The notes: a model not told the origin generated them from the sequence alone. DNA of 64,000 bases from Ligula intestinalis (GCA_036362985.1 JAYGXS010000005.1:24219039-24283038), one strand, 5' to 3'. Positions 11,321 to 22,706 are shown, numbered from the stretch's first letter. Translations and numbers: made by a program.

Positions 11321-13690
11321 GGAAAATATTCAGAAGTCACGAAAACATCACCGACGTTTCGGATATTCACCCACTTTACGCCATTCCTGGCCACCGAAAC
11401 TGCCTAGCTGGTGACGAAACAGAGGGACCCGCCAAGTTCATCAGCATTTGATTATGCACAATCATTAGAAAGGCCACCAAAATGAACTTATGTAGGCATA
11501 CTCATATATCCCTACCTCCTGTGGTGGTTATAGAATTTTCGGGGGTGGAGAAATAGGATAAAAGTAGAAAAAAGTTTTAGAATTAAGTGTAAAGTAAGAA
11601 AAGTCAAAGTTGCTTCCCGCAGCCGCTGGGAAGTAAGTTGTCGCGCACGCTAACTGAAGCTGTGCGGGGTGCTTTGCGCCGTGGACTAAACTAATCAAAC
11701 TCCTGAACGGTAAGTTAGACCTCAGAGAAGTTGATGAAGCTGACCTCCTAACCACTTTTTCAATTTGTCGGGTAATTCAACAAACCTGCAATTTGGTAAT
11801 CGGGTTTTTCCGCAATAAGTTAAACAATACAGATAAGAAAAATCTTCAAATATAAACCAGCAGCACTTATAAATACAGTCAAATAAAACTATATTCAGCG
11901 TATATTAAAGTATATTTCATTGCGTGGCCAAATTTCTCTACCCTTTAACTCTATTACCACCGTTTTGGTAGGAAAACGTGCAGGCAGTCAGGAAGAATGA
12001 GTGGAATAATGAGCCGTTGTTGCCGAAAGACCTTAACAAAGCCGCGTAGCATAGGACCACAAGGTTCGGTGGACATCTCTTCAAGAGGTTCAAATATACC
12101 TCCTGTTTTTCACTGGCAACATGTTTCTTAATTCACGAAGATTGGATAAAGGGATCTTGACAAGTTCTTTAAGATGCTGGAGGATATGCATTTAATAAAT
12201 AGTCGAAAACACGACAAATATATGTATTGGGTTTTTCCAAAGTATGTTTTGTGTTCGATTTACCCTTAAGAAGGACTTGCATGAAGACTTCTTCTTAAAA
12301 CAACTGCATATCAAAGCTTAAAATAAGCTGAACAGAGAAAGTATAACGCTTTTCTTCGGGATGGTTTTCTAAGCCATTGGAGACACCGCATTTATAAATG
12401 GACATTTTACTTTGTTTTCATAAGTGTCCGCGAAAATAGGTGAACTCCTTTCAGCAAGCAACTTTACTATTTTCTATGCTCTACTTTGTGTTTTACAAAA
12501 CACACGCATAACAAGTTATAGTAAAACAAAACTGTTTGGTTTTTAAAGGCTTAACGCTTGAGATATAGTGATTAAAAAAGCAAAAATGTAATCCAAATCC
12601 AAACTTTGTTGCCATCAACAGGCATTTTGAACGCTGCGAACATAGGCGAATACTAGAAAGGAGAGACTGCAGGCATTTCTGACTTTATACTTCACAGTTG
12701 ATTTAAAAAATAGAAATTTTTTGCACAGCACTTTACTGCTAATAATTTGGGCAATAGTGTTTGTGCTGTTTTAGAGAAAATGGCTAAGCAGGAAAATAAT
12801 TCCACAAACGACAATTTTACTTAATCTTATTCAAATGAAATATCAGGAGCGCGAAACAGTTTTCAGGATTTATCCCACTAGGTACCCAGTGCTGCCAAAT
12901 GTTTAAACGGCACTAGTGAAACTTTGCATCAAGTTGAAGTTCAAAACAACAGAGAAATGCAGACAACCTTTCTTTTCAGTCGATAGTTTGCTAAATAATA
13001 AACGTACGTCGGACTGCCTTCGAAAACAAAACGTTGGAACAAACTAATCAACTATTAGTTAGCGTTCCACAATGGAAACCGCGCTGATTAAGTAATTAAA
13101 GTCTACTTCATACAGAATAGAAAAGTAGGTTTCAGTGTGTCCTCACTCGGCGAGACACGGTGGAATGGTGGTTTTTGTTTTAGTGAATGCACAGACACTT
13201 GCCCTTATCTAGTTCTGCCAATATGACTAGCTGTAGACGCTACTAGCTTGCTTTCAAATGCCACGTTTCTTCATTTCAAAACCAAATAATTTTTAGAAGC
13301 AGAAAATTGTTTGCAATGGTTTGTAAACTATTAGAAGTCAGTTTTCGACAAACAATTGTTTTTAGCACCTCTTTATCAGACCAAAAATTTCCAAGGAAAA
13401 TGAACGCTGTTCATAACGATTAAAGTTTGAATAGGTAGAAAAATCAATAACTATCTCCCACGGGCGCTAGTTGGTTAATATGTGAAGTCAGTTTATAAAC
13501 TCTGTTTAAAATGCGCACGTTTAAAGGGCTGTCGTCTTGTCCGCTGAGTCTCGAAGGAACAAAAATACGAACTCATTGAACATGTAAAGTGGAAAAAGCC
13601 ACTATTCATGTGCTGCCAGTGAATGATTAGGTTTAACATATATTTCGTTTTTTGGTAGATATAAACACTTTTTTTTAAGGAAGTCGAGTT
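11321..13690. other. Unassigned DNA
   Basis: About 2.4 kb with no recognisable coding, RNA or repeat signal. Short frames such as one at 11528-11755 show no family features. Confidence 0.55.
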
Positions 13691-13697
13691 AAGCGAA

Positions 13698-13725
13698 CGA
13701 ACGTTTTCTATGAATGCATCATCAG
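13698..13725 (-). ncRNA. Hammerhead-ribozyme-like remnant, PLE-C 3' end
   Basis: Minus strand CTGATGA (13719-13725), a short ATG/CAT stem, then GAAAACGTTC (13697-13706). Position at the PLE 3' end supports it, but stems I and III are not convincing. Confidence 0.35.
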
Positions 13726-14109
13726 GCAGTACAGTAAAATAAGGGAGGGTAAGTCATAAACGAGGCCTAGTCCGCTGCCTCACGAACCGAGCTAGGAGAA
13801 TATGTTCTCCAGAGACACTGGAGGACGAACTCGCACTGCTTAAAAATACCTTACAAGAAAATGGGTTCCCCGATGAGTTTATGGAGGAACGTCCACCAAG
13901 ACTGTCTCGGCTGCTGCCGGGCTGGTGATCATGCTCGCTGTTATCTAGTCTCAGCGCGTGCTCGTATTTGTCTGCGTTCATATCATGTTGCTGGTCCTGT
14001 GAACCTGTAGACACCAAGGCTTGCACTCCATTTGTGTCTGCATCTGACGGTCGTGCACGCTCGGTTGTGCAGTTATTTGGCGCGTCTTGTAGGCATTCCT
14101 TTCCATGGT

Positions 14110-14544
14110 CAGGTTGCTTTTACTCAACCCGTAAAGCTTGGTAGGCTGCCGGCAGCGTCACATAGTGGTTGATGGAATAATATGTGGTGTGCCAGGTTTC
14201 GAGTTTCTTTCTAGCTGTTTGGTCGCTTACTCGCGTCAGGACCTCCGCGTCTTGAAAAGCGAACGTATGCCCTGTAGCTGCGCAATGTTCTGTCACTAGA
14301 GACCGTTCTTCCTGTCTGTGAACGCTCGTTCGAGTTCGTACATACGGGTCTGCAATTGCTTTCCCGTTTCCTTGACATAATTCATATCGCAGGAACTACA
14401 TTTTATCTTATACACGACTTTGCCCGTTTCACCTGGGGACAGTGGTACCTTTGGTTTCATAATCAATCGTCGGGTCGTTGCTTTGGGTCTATGGGCGATG
14501 CCGATACCTAGTGGTTGCAGAAGTCGAGTGGCTGCTTCGGACAC
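14110..14544 (-). pseudogene. PLE-C GIY-YIG endonuclease
   Basis: The frame ending at 14296 (82 residues) has the typical entry PLGIGIAHRP, then VVYKIKCSSC (43-52) and YVKETGKQLQTR (57-68). Gly of the YVGETG motif is replaced by Lys. The following frame, after a shift near 14300, continues with LVTEHCAATGHTFAFQDAE and TWHTTYYSIN, the usual PLE C-terminal part containing the conserved Glu-His region. The frame change and the Gly-to-Lys change mark it as inactive. Confidence 0.8.
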
Positions 14545-14682
14545 GTTTGCAATATACGGTAGCGCCCGCCAGACTTTTGGTTGGTTGTCCGTTGGCTTTC
14601 TTATTGGGTTGACCCGTCTACTATGCTCTATGAAGCTCCGGGGGTATCCGCTGTTAGTGAATATCTGCTGTAGATAGGGGAT

Positions 14683-15130
14683 TTAGGCCAATTTGTCGGC
14701 TCTTTCACTACAGTGCAGGTATTCAACGTTTTCCAGTACAACCGTATAACGCCCTTTGTCTGCCGGTAGTATGACTGTTGTGTTGTCAGTATTCAATGTA
14801 TTAAGGGCATTCTGTTCCGTTCTCAGGATAACCGGGTGGCGCTTATGCGTCATAACAAGGGCAGTGATCTGTTGCCGAATCAGGTCTGATGTCTTTGCGG
14901 GCTCACGGGTGTGTTTAAGGACTGACTTGATGGCGGCCACCAGGTCAACCGGGTCGGCGTCCGTGGTGTTGAAATCGAAACCATATTGCAGCACTCTGAT
15001 CTGTTCTGGCTTCATTTCTTTGGAGGACAGATTATGGACCAGTTGTTCGTTTTCTTTTTCTGCTTTTATGATTCCGAAACGGCAGGACGATAAACCTTTG
15101 GTTCATTTTAATTGCCTTACCTTCTCAATT
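14683..15130 (-). pseudogene. PLE-C N-terminal RT region
   Basis: The open part (110 codons, 14683-15015) contains GFDFNT near residue 12 and VILPADKGRYTVVL at 81-94, the strongly conserved N-terminal PLE signature. Upstream codons to about 15060 keep the same frame (KENEQLVHNLSSKEM), and a further shifted frame reaches about 15130. The product is cut at DKLA, where sequence from beyond the RT thumb follows. The shorter frame on the opposite strand at 14756-15202 is a shadow. Confidence 0.8.
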
Positions 15131-15687
15131 ATGTCCGGGAACACGCATTTACGCTTCTATATCAATGATTTTATACCGTACATTCGCATAGATACTAGCT
15201 AAAAGTCCAGACACGTGTTTCACCGATGTTTCTCATGCTGCATGATACAGCAACGAGAGGTTCGGCTCCTAAGTGGGTGCCTCAACGTTCTTTATGCGAT
15301 TTCTAGCATATGATTTCCAGATAATAAGTAAGCGTATATCGAGGAAATTATTAGGTGCATGAAATGGACGTAGGTGGACGGGACATTACGTTTAATGGTA
15401 AGACTCTAGACTGCGATGAACATTTTCGTCAAAGACAATCAACTTCCGTGAAAAAACCACGTCAATGTCCATTCTACAAAGGAAAATCAATGCAGGTTAT
15501 GGTAATTTTATATGACATTGATGTCATACCATATGAAAACGTACCTCTGACGACAATAAGCGTCTGTTTCTGTAACGTCAGGAACATACAATTATGGTTT
15601 CCGAGATCGCTCTTTCTTCTCATTTTTGCCCGGGGATTTGCATCTTTGCTGCTATCGACAATATATGCATATATATATATCAGAAAG
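15131..15687. other. Unassigned DNA
   Basis: No supported feature. A 182-codon frame begins at 15355 but runs through TA microsatellite and palindrome sequence, and its composition is not protein-like. Confidence 0.5.
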
Positions 15688-16034
15688 GGGGGTATTACAG
15701 CATTTGGGGGTAAATTAATACAGAACTGTTTCGGACTTATTAATTTTCACCAGCCAAGCATAACCCTGAACACCAGCTGGTCGGACAACACAAAAAAACG
15801 CACTCACAGACGGCGCTGTTGGTCCACCATATATATATATATATATATGGAGTGGATCCGACAAAGACAAGGGAGACCGGAATGGCCATTTCTGGCTTGT
15901 TAGCCGTCATCAGCCAGTCATACCCAATCTCAGGGGTCGGAACCCCCGAGATTCGAACCCGGGACCTTTGGTCATTGGGTTTACCACCCTACCTCGGCAC
16001 CAAGGGCTCTTTGCTTTGTCGGTTGTGATCGGGG
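15688..16034 (-). repeat. Palindrome left arm (SINE plus unit X, inverted)
   Basis: Pairs with 16086-16428. From the centre outwards it carries the inverted tRNA-like SINE, a TA tract (15829-15848) and part of unit X. The arms differ by point changes and small gaps, and the spacer is 51 bp. Confidence 0.88.
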
Positions 16035-16085
16035 ATATGATGCCCTTGCCAGATAGATCGGATGAGCACCTTTGTTCCATCATAG

Positions 16086-16428
16086 CCCCGATCACAACCG
16101 ACAAAACAACGAGCCCGTGGTGCCGAGGTAGGTTGGTTAACCCAATGACCAAAGGTCCCGGGTTCGAATCTCGGGAGTTCCGACCCCTGAGATTGGGTAT
16201 GACTGGCTGATGACGGCTTTCAAGCCAGAAATGGCCATTCCGGTCTCCCTTGTCTTTGTCGGATCCACTCCATATATATATATATATGGTGGACCAACAG
16301 CGCCGTCTGTGAGTGCGTTTGTTTGTGTTGTCCGATTACCTGGTGTTCAGGGTTATGCTTGGCTGATGAAGGCTAATAAGCCCGAAACAGTTCTGTATCA
16401 AATTACCCCCAGATGCTGTCATACCCCA
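16086..16428 (+). repeat. Palindrome right arm (SINE plus unit X)
   Basis: Inverted partner of 15688-16034. In principle it could extrude as a hairpin with a stem of about 345 bp. Near-mirror open frames at 15910-16152 and 15968-16210 give almost the same peptide only because of this symmetry and are not genes. Confidence 0.88.
16095..16272 (+). mobile_element. tRNA-derived SINE
   Basis: The head has a near-perfect Pol III B box GGTTCGAATCT (16161-16171) about 50 bp after an A-box-like TGGTGCCGAGG (16114-16124). It is followed by a tail with GATTGGGTATGACTGGC and a CAAGCCAGAAATGGCC stretch. The same tail recurs near 18490, 60510, 61080 and 61250. An inverted copy lies at 15848-16025. A pre-existing SINE duplicated by the palindrome explains this best. 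Confidence 0.7.
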
Positions 16429-16560
16429 CTTACTGCTATTACGACTTGGCCGGAATCGGCCTGGCAGGCGGTCACCCGTTAGGCACATCTGACCACCACA
16501 CGAACTTTGTTTAGTTCGGAAGCCTATTCGGTCGGTGTTCGCACATTCCTGAGTGAATAT
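16287..16560 (+). repeat. Direct repeat unit X, copy 1
   Basis: About 274 bp, from GTGGACCAACAGCGCC to CATTCCTGAGTGAATATATA, repeated at 16653-16925 with few differences. Its first half is also part of the palindrome arm. Confidence 0.88.
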
Positions 16561-16652
16561 ATACCCGATCAGCAGTGACAGCAAATGGCAGATGGCGAGG
16601 CGCTGATAAACTGCGGTCCAATGAAGTGCTTATGACCCATCTGATAGACACC

Positions 16653-16922
16653 AGTGGTGGACCAACTGCACCGTCTGAGTGCGATTGTTTGTGTTGTCCG
16701 ACAGGCTGTTGTTCAGGGTTATGCTTGGCTGATAAAGGCTAATAAGCCCGAAAGAGTTCTGTATCAAGTTACCCCCAGATGCTGTCATACCCCACTTACT
16801 GCTATTATGACTTGGCCGAAATCGGCCTGGCAGGCGGTCACCCGTTGGGGACCTCTGACCACCACACGAACTTTGTGTAGTTCGGAAGCCTATTCGATCG
16901 GTGTTCGCACATTCCTGAGTGA

Positions 16923-16925
<3 letters not shown>
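16653..16925 (+). repeat. Direct repeat unit X, copy 2
   Basis: Close match to 16287-16560, separated by 92 bp of unrelated sequence. It carries the same CTGAGTGAATATATA end and then runs into a TA microsatellite. Confidence 0.88.
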
Positions 16926-16959
<34 letters not shown>

Positions 16960-16962
16960 TTG
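16919..16962. repeat. TA microsatellite
   Basis: Nearly pure TA dinucleotide tract. Shorter TA tracts lie at 15663-15680, 15829-15848 and 16272-16287. Confidence 0.95.
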
Positions 16963-18390
16963 CTGATTGCCGTGGTTAAATAACCGGAGTAATAAATGAA
17001 CATCAATAGCGTTTATTTATAGCTATATTATGTATATTTGGAGTAGCTTTTGCTTAAATTAAGGTTTTTTATCACAGTGTAGAATACCTGCATCGCTATG
17101 CCTCATATGAAAGACAATTTTTTGTTGAATTTAAAAAAGAATGGTTTTGCAGCTATAAACGCTACAAAACATTCTTTATATTTGTTTTAAATTTTGAGAT
17201 TTTTGATTTCTGCAAAAACGTCGCAATATTTTTTACGATTATTTAACCCGTAGCAAGGGCGCAAATTATTCAGCAGTTCTTAAAAGAGTAAGTCAATGTC
17301 TAGGTACACATTTATATTTCTTGCTCATATTTCAGTTAGCGTGGAGTTTAAAGTCATATTAACACTCTACTGTACATTCTAGGATAGACTAGTTATAATT
17401 TATTAATAGTTCACCTCTGTGACAATAGTTGAAGATATCATTGCGAAGAAACACAGTACATTCATACAAGTGTATGTTCTGACATCAAGGGTTTAAAGGG
17501 GTCAATAATTATTAGCATAGCAAGAAACGTTGCCTTTCGCCAAATTCTGGCCTTGTTTACCTTTAAAAAACCAATATGCAATGAATACTTGTTGAGTAAG
17601 AAATTTTCTATGTTGCAATGAATTCAACAGCACAAGGAATGAACTCAATATTAACCGTTGTAGTCCTGAACTTTTGAATAATACAATCAATTGCTTAAGG
17701 CATTTACTGAATGTCCTTTCGTATAAAGCTTTACGTTAATGCATCACAAAAAGGTTATCTGATTAAAATATTTCGATTTTGATCTGCCGTTTGTTTAGAA
17801 ATACTTCTATAATCGTCATCCAGTTTAAGTCAAAAACGGTGTATGCTGACATGTTAAAATTGCACCAATCTAACATTTCAACTTCATCGTAAAGGTAATT
17901 TAGCTTTCACACATACATTGGAAAATGTGTAGTACTCCTAAATACCGTATAGAAAACATTTATCTTTTTTTGAAACAAAGCGCAAGCCACGCCTTTTACA
18001 AGTCAATTACTTCATAAAAAAGCGACTTTGATGACAATAAATGTTAATCCCTACCCAGATAATGACGAATATTACTGAACGTTACTGGCTAGGACCCCAT
18101 GCCATAGTGGACTGTTGAAAAAAGTAATTTTAACCAGCCAACCCAAGTCATTTCGGCTTTAAAGATGTGAAGGTCATGCATAACTCACCCATTTCTGTCA
18201 CAAATGAGATCCATACAGAGGCTAATAGGCCAGGCTGATTGTATTGCAAGAAAAAACAATGCAGACTGAAAGTCCATTTCTTGCATATAAGCCATCGTCA
18301 TCCAGTTACACACAACCCAAAGTCGTACTTTTAGTTGACCAGGACAAGTGACTTTTATAAGCAATCCTTGAACTTTAATTTTCGCGTGTC
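16963..18390. other. Unassigned AT-rich DNA
   Basis: No gene, RNA or element recognised. Confidence 0.55.
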
Positions 18391-18394
18391 CATA

Positions 18395-18572
18395 CCTCCC
18401 GACATGACAACGAGTTCTTGACTCAATGGCTACAACGTTGGACTTCCGAAAACGAATTTGCGGTTTCGAGCCACGGGTGATGAAACAGTTGGGATTGGGT
18501 ATGACTGGCCGAATATGGCTGAGAAACCATAAATAACTACTCCAGACTCTCTTGTCCTTGCTGGAATGCATA
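18395..18572 (+). mobile_element. tRNA-derived SINE, older copy
   Basis: The head reads like a tRNA: CAATGGCTACAACGTTGGAC, then a B-box-like GGTTTCGAGCC (one extra T). The tail GATTGGGTATGACTGGCC matches the SINE at 16095-16272. A 128-codon frame on the opposite strand is a shadow of it. Confidence 0.65.
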
Positions 18573-18574
18573 TC

Positions 18575-19510
18575 CGCCTAAATATCAAGTCTTTACAGAA
18601 CAAAATGCATTAAGATTTTAAAATACCAATTAGAAATACGTCATTTATTACGCTTCCTTCCATATAAATAAGTTGCGTCGATAATTATGTGTTGTATCAC
18701 GCCCAGAATTACAGACATATAGGCTGACTGCTTGTTTTTTTATCCATCACGACGTTAAATTTGCATATTCAAATACTTCGTTGGCAAATTTTCGCAGCTT
18801 TTAAATTGCTGTGTAATTTGGTAACAAATAATTTAGCACACATAAGCTTCTTCCAATAAACAACTAAGGTATCGGAGTATAAAACTGAAAAAGATATTAA
18901 AAAATATCAGCTTGATCCAAACACGAGAGGGACCAATATATAAAGCATGAAACCATTTAATTTAATTTGAACTGCCAAAAATAATATTGCAAATCAACCT
19001 TCAATAAAACCTATAAAGCAGAAACGTTGCATACTTTTCCTATTTCAGACACGTGAATCGCGTGTGTTGAGCAGAATGACCATTAAAACTGAAGGCCGTG
19101 CAACGTCTTCGTTAACAACCTCGGATACATAGACACCATAAATTAAAGTGGCATTCTGAAAAGTCTACTGGTTTTTCCACTTTTGGAATCGCTATTAACT
19201 GCCCGAATCTGTAAGGTTTCTTAAAGGTTCGGGACTTCAAAGAGACTTTCCCGTCTCATCAACAAAGCCTATGCAGATAACGTGCGTCTGGAGTTGTTAC
19301 TTATGTTTTATGCAAACCAGTCGACTGAAAAGTAAATAAAACCTCTAACAAATGTTATCCTTTTACAATTTTGCCATTTGTTTTTGATCAGATTTAAGAA
19401 GGCGATATTGGACCTGCATACAGCTTTCTGAAATGTGTCCGCTGCTTGTAATTTGACTTTCAGAATGGCAAATACATACTGAAACAGGCATAAATGGTAG
19501 CAGTTATAAA
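18575..19510. other. Unassigned AT-rich DNA
   Basis: No supported feature. Confidence 0.5.
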
Positions 19511-19720
19511 TATCAATAAATTTCGCGACAGCTTTTGACCTGAATCTTGTTGCCGCATGAAAATGATAATGAGAAGACTAAAAGCAGTTGTGAATTTCAC
19601 AGAATTAATGGCATAACAACAGGAAACGTGCTCTAGTTTAAAAAAATAATCAATAAAGGGCAGTGCGCTTAGTCAACGTATGCGAAGTAGTGGGTGAGGG
19701 AAGTTTACGAAAAACACTTG
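19511..19720 (+). repeat. Inverted repeat, left arm
   Basis: About 210 bp that pairs with 19950-20163. Landmarks are AAATTTCGCGACAG near the outer end and ACTACTTCGCATACGTTGA (as complement) near the inner end. The arms are diverged by point changes and small gaps, so the fold-back is old. Confidence 0.82.
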
Positions 19721-19749
19721 AGCATTAAATAAACTTACCAATTACCACG

Positions 19750-19905
19750 GAAATTGGAGGTTGACCATATGGTCTAGCTGCTTGAATGGGTCGTGTTTGT
19801 CCCACCGTATGCAGGTGCCTTCCAAATAGCGCAGGGTTTGGTTTGTTCGGGCCCGAACAAATACTCAAAACACACGCAACCTCAAATTGCGTGTAGAAAG
19901 CGGTC
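19750..19905 (-). mobile_element. PLE-A family fragment inside the fold-back
   Basis: The minus strand gives the C-terminal nuclease segment CELVRARTNQTLRYLEGTC and CIRWDKHDPFKQLDHMVNL, matching the PLE-A family copies at 47390-47460 (FCELVRARTTRILRYLKATY) and 50400-50480. It sits between the two arms of the inverted repeat. Confidence 0.7.
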
Positions 19906-19949
19906 ATTCTGTCGACGTCAAAACAGCATTTTGAGTACTTTTTCGTGCC

Positions 19950-20163
19950 CAAGTGTTTTTCGTTAACTTCCCTCAACCACTACTTCGCATACGTTGACCA
20001 AGTGCACTGTCCTTTTTCGATTATTTTTTAAACTGAAACACGTTCCTGCTGTTATGTCATTAATTATATGAAATTACCAACTGTTCTATAACTCTTCCTT
20101 ATCTTCCTCATGGAGCGACAAGATGCAGCTGAGAAACTGTCGCGAAATTTATTGGTATTGATA
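19950..20163 (-). repeat. Inverted repeat, right arm
   Basis: Inverted partner of 19511-19720. Confidence 0.82.
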
Positions 20164-21660
20164 AATCCTGCCGTTCATCCGTGCTTTAAATTTATACTGT
20201 AGAACAAATGCCTTAATACACTTATTGCTTGGAAAGCTATGATTTATAAACCATCCAGTGGATTATTCCAAAGTCTTACTGTTTTTAAGCCGTCATGGAG
20301 TTTTGAGATAGGGGTGGCCAGTTCCCGTACTACCATCAACTACTCCGACACAATCCCTGACAATGCAGCACGATGTGATGATCTTGTTGATTAGAAGTCC
20401 AACGCCATAATAAGTGAGCGAGCGATTCAATCTTACATCTTTTTAGGTTGAGAATGTTAGCATTGGCGAATAGGTTATTACACATCGGTTAGGAAACTCA
20501 TACCTCCTGTTTTGTCTTGGTAATGGCTTGAGTACCGCTATCAGCTGCACGGTGCGATAAGTCTAGGTAGAGAAGTACTGGAGCATTACAGCATTTTACG
20601 TTGCAACAAAACTTCGGTTGTTCGTTGTACAGGTGCCGCCCCCCTTAAGGTTGTGCATGGCTAGCTAATCTAGGCTTAAACTCCAGAACTAGTTGTTTCA
20701 GTTCCTCCTATGCCTGTCAGTAATGATATTCTGTCTATATCATAACCAGCTTTCGATCGGCTTGCAACGTATGAAAGTGAGTCATGGTGCACAAAGGTGT
20801 GATTGACTTCCGTAATTGATTGTTGAGCGCTCTTCAATTATTACATTTTTGCTATAAAGCCATCCCTTTCTCTTCCTACAAAGAGAACAGTAGCACTACT
20901 TACCCTTCTGCCCGTCCTCTTTTCGAGTTCTTCTACAACCGTTTGTCCCTGCCCGCTTTCTATTCCTATATTGGGGGCCCGTTGGTATTTGTCTGCCCTC
21001 TCGCACAAACAGGCCTTAATTGGAAATTTTATTTTTGACATTTTTAATTAAATCTGATGACTGGCCGCTGCTAGCTGCTTGAAAATGTATGACTATATCT
21101 TGTTTTTTCCGACATGGCTTTCTTATTCATCATATAACCTCCAAATACAGTGTACCTCATCAATCTAATTTAGCCAATGGTTGGCCTATATGTTTATTGT
21201 TATGGAGAACACGCTTTAGAGATGGACCAACGAAGGGTAGCAGTAAAGCCAAAAACGTTATTTGCATGTGCCTCTTCTGTTACAAAAATGGTTTGGTCAC
21301 ACAGTGAATTTTTCGCAGTAAAATACGTCTGTTAAAAACAGGAAGATATATTTGGTAAACGCTAAAGGTAATTTTCAAAAGACCTCGTTTGCACGGTCTC
21401 TGTGAGCTTTTTGATGAGGTATATTGAACTTGGACCGAATATTCCATCATTAAAAGCATTCACGGTAAGCGTTTGATAGGAAAACGAACAGGCAGACATT
21501 CGTTTGTAACATTCGATTTCTCATCTATTGACATCCAATGATTTTTATACGCAAATGTCCACGACTCAAAAGCAGCTTAATGTCTTATAGCAGCAAAGTA
21601 CTCATTCTTATTAACAATATGACAAATTTCTGTTTAACAAGTACTGTTTTGTTGTTTAGT
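20164..21660. other. Unassigned DNA
   Basis: No supported feature. Frames of about 70 codons near 20820-21300 show no family signature. Confidence 0.5.
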
Positions 21661-21665
21661 AATAA

Positions 21666-21699
21666 CTAGCGTGGAAGCCCGGCTTCGCCATGGGCTTCC
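21666..21699 (-). other. Helitron 3' terminus: hairpin plus CTAG
   Basis: Eight-bp perfect stem (21673-21680 with 21692-21699), 11-nt loop, then ACG and the terminal CTAG on the minus strand, followed by T in the flank. Confidence 0.82.
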
Positions 21700-21774
21700 T
21701 TACATGTTTTTGACCCTAAGGTAGGCAAACCGCATATGAGAACTTCTTAAAATGATTATGTCCAGTTAATTTTA

Positions 21775-22230
21775 GCTTTATTTGGAAAATTTCATAGGTT
21801 AATACCTTTTAACTCCCTCTTTGTACATAGTTATGATGCAGAAACTCTGGTGCTGCCAAAAATGGATCAGCGTTGGGTAGGGGAAAACAGTAAAAAACTC
21901 CTTAGGCATGTTCCACAAGTCGAGTTTTGAATGCCATTTTGCGGGATTTTAAGGAGAAAAACTGTCGAGTGTGGGGCTGTGGCCGGGAGAGGGGTGGGGC
22001 GATGAGCTTATCTAAATCGGATGTCCTGCTGCTGAAAGTGTTGGACTCATGTCAGGAGGAGGCCATCTCGGTTGATCAATACCCTAATGGTCACATGAGA
22101 GTAAGGTCGCAATGAGCACGAGAACATCGCACAGTACCGTAGTTGAGCCCATTGTACACCCTTGCTGGTTACTGGGTCTGCCGACCAGATATCGAAGCAC
22201 AGGAGCCCAACGATCGTCAACAGTTATTCT
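21775..22230 (-). repeat. Helitron 3' non-coding region shared with two other loci
   Basis: Homologous to 57930-58370 (opposite orientation, about 440 bp) and weakly to 11070-11320. The sharing of the 3' part alone suggests non-autonomous relatives or truncated copies. Confidence 0.75.
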
Positions 22231-22628
22231 TAGCAAACAAAGTACTGAAAAGTGTAGAGCAATATGGTTTTTTAAAGGAAATTTCTGCCACAGAAGTTTG
22301 GTGGCAAACTTTACTTGCTGCCGCGTGGCAATGCAATAATTCTAGCATCATTACAAAGAACATTTTTTATGCTTGTCCAACTGCATCACAAACCTGCCCA
22401 CAGGTGACATTAACATATGAGCGAGTAAATAAGTATGTAGGTGACAAAAAGTGGTAAATTTGGGCATTAAGAGAGCAAGAGTTTGCAATTAAACAATTGA
22501 GAGAAATTTGGGATAGTGAGAAGGCAGGAAATGAGGATCAATACGCAACGTAAGGAGATGGAAGGTAGATTCGTCAGACTAACGATTGAGGGTAAACGAA
22601 ATTTCTCGTAACGCCGTTGGATGCCAAT

Positions 22629-22640
22629 ACGTACAAATTG
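22629..22640. repeat. Target-site duplication of PLE-D (left)
   Basis: ACGTACAAATTG, identical to 24631-24642. Taking out the insertion and one copy rejoins the helicase frame exactly at NLYV. Confidence 0.92.
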
Positions 22641-22706
22641 TACCTTCATTTTCCCCAGAAAAGGAAGAAGAAGTGGAGGCGATTCCCGGGACCTGGTTAT
22701 AATTAA

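Larger units (their letters stand above)
13690..15130 (-). mobile_element. PLE-C: Penelope-like element lacking the RT core
   Basis: From 5' to 3' on the minus strand: N-terminal PLE region (15130-14683), then directly the segment that normally follows the RT thumb (14680-14545), GIY-YIG nuclease (14544-14110), a Ser-rich tail frame (14026-13754) and a hammerhead-like motif at the 3' end. The catalytic RT palm (FDVTS, AMG.PLG, YVDD) is missing between about 14680 and 14690. This is an internal deletion, since both flanking parts are well preserved. A copy like this could move only with RT supplied in trans. Confidence 0.82.

Noticed and set aside
11340..11420. CCGAAACGTC-like word on the minus strand as a ribozyme remnant
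   Set aside because: No CTGANGA box or paired stem II upstream and no PLE sequence next to it.
14756..15202. 148-codon plus-strand frame
   Set aside because: Shadow of the PLE-C N-terminal frame on the minus strand, which has the conserved PADKG motif.
15355..15903. 182-codon plus-strand frame, one of the longest in the window
   Set aside because: It crosses a TA microsatellite and the palindrome arm; no domain, and the composition is not protein-like.
16095..16175. Possible functional tRNA gene
   Set aside because: The B box is good but the acceptor and anticodon stems do not fold; the SINE tail and repeated copies show it is a retroposon.
15910..16210. Two nearly identical 80-residue open frames on opposite strands
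   Set aside because: They are mirror images caused by the palindrome and lie inside a tRNA-derived SINE, so they are not genes.
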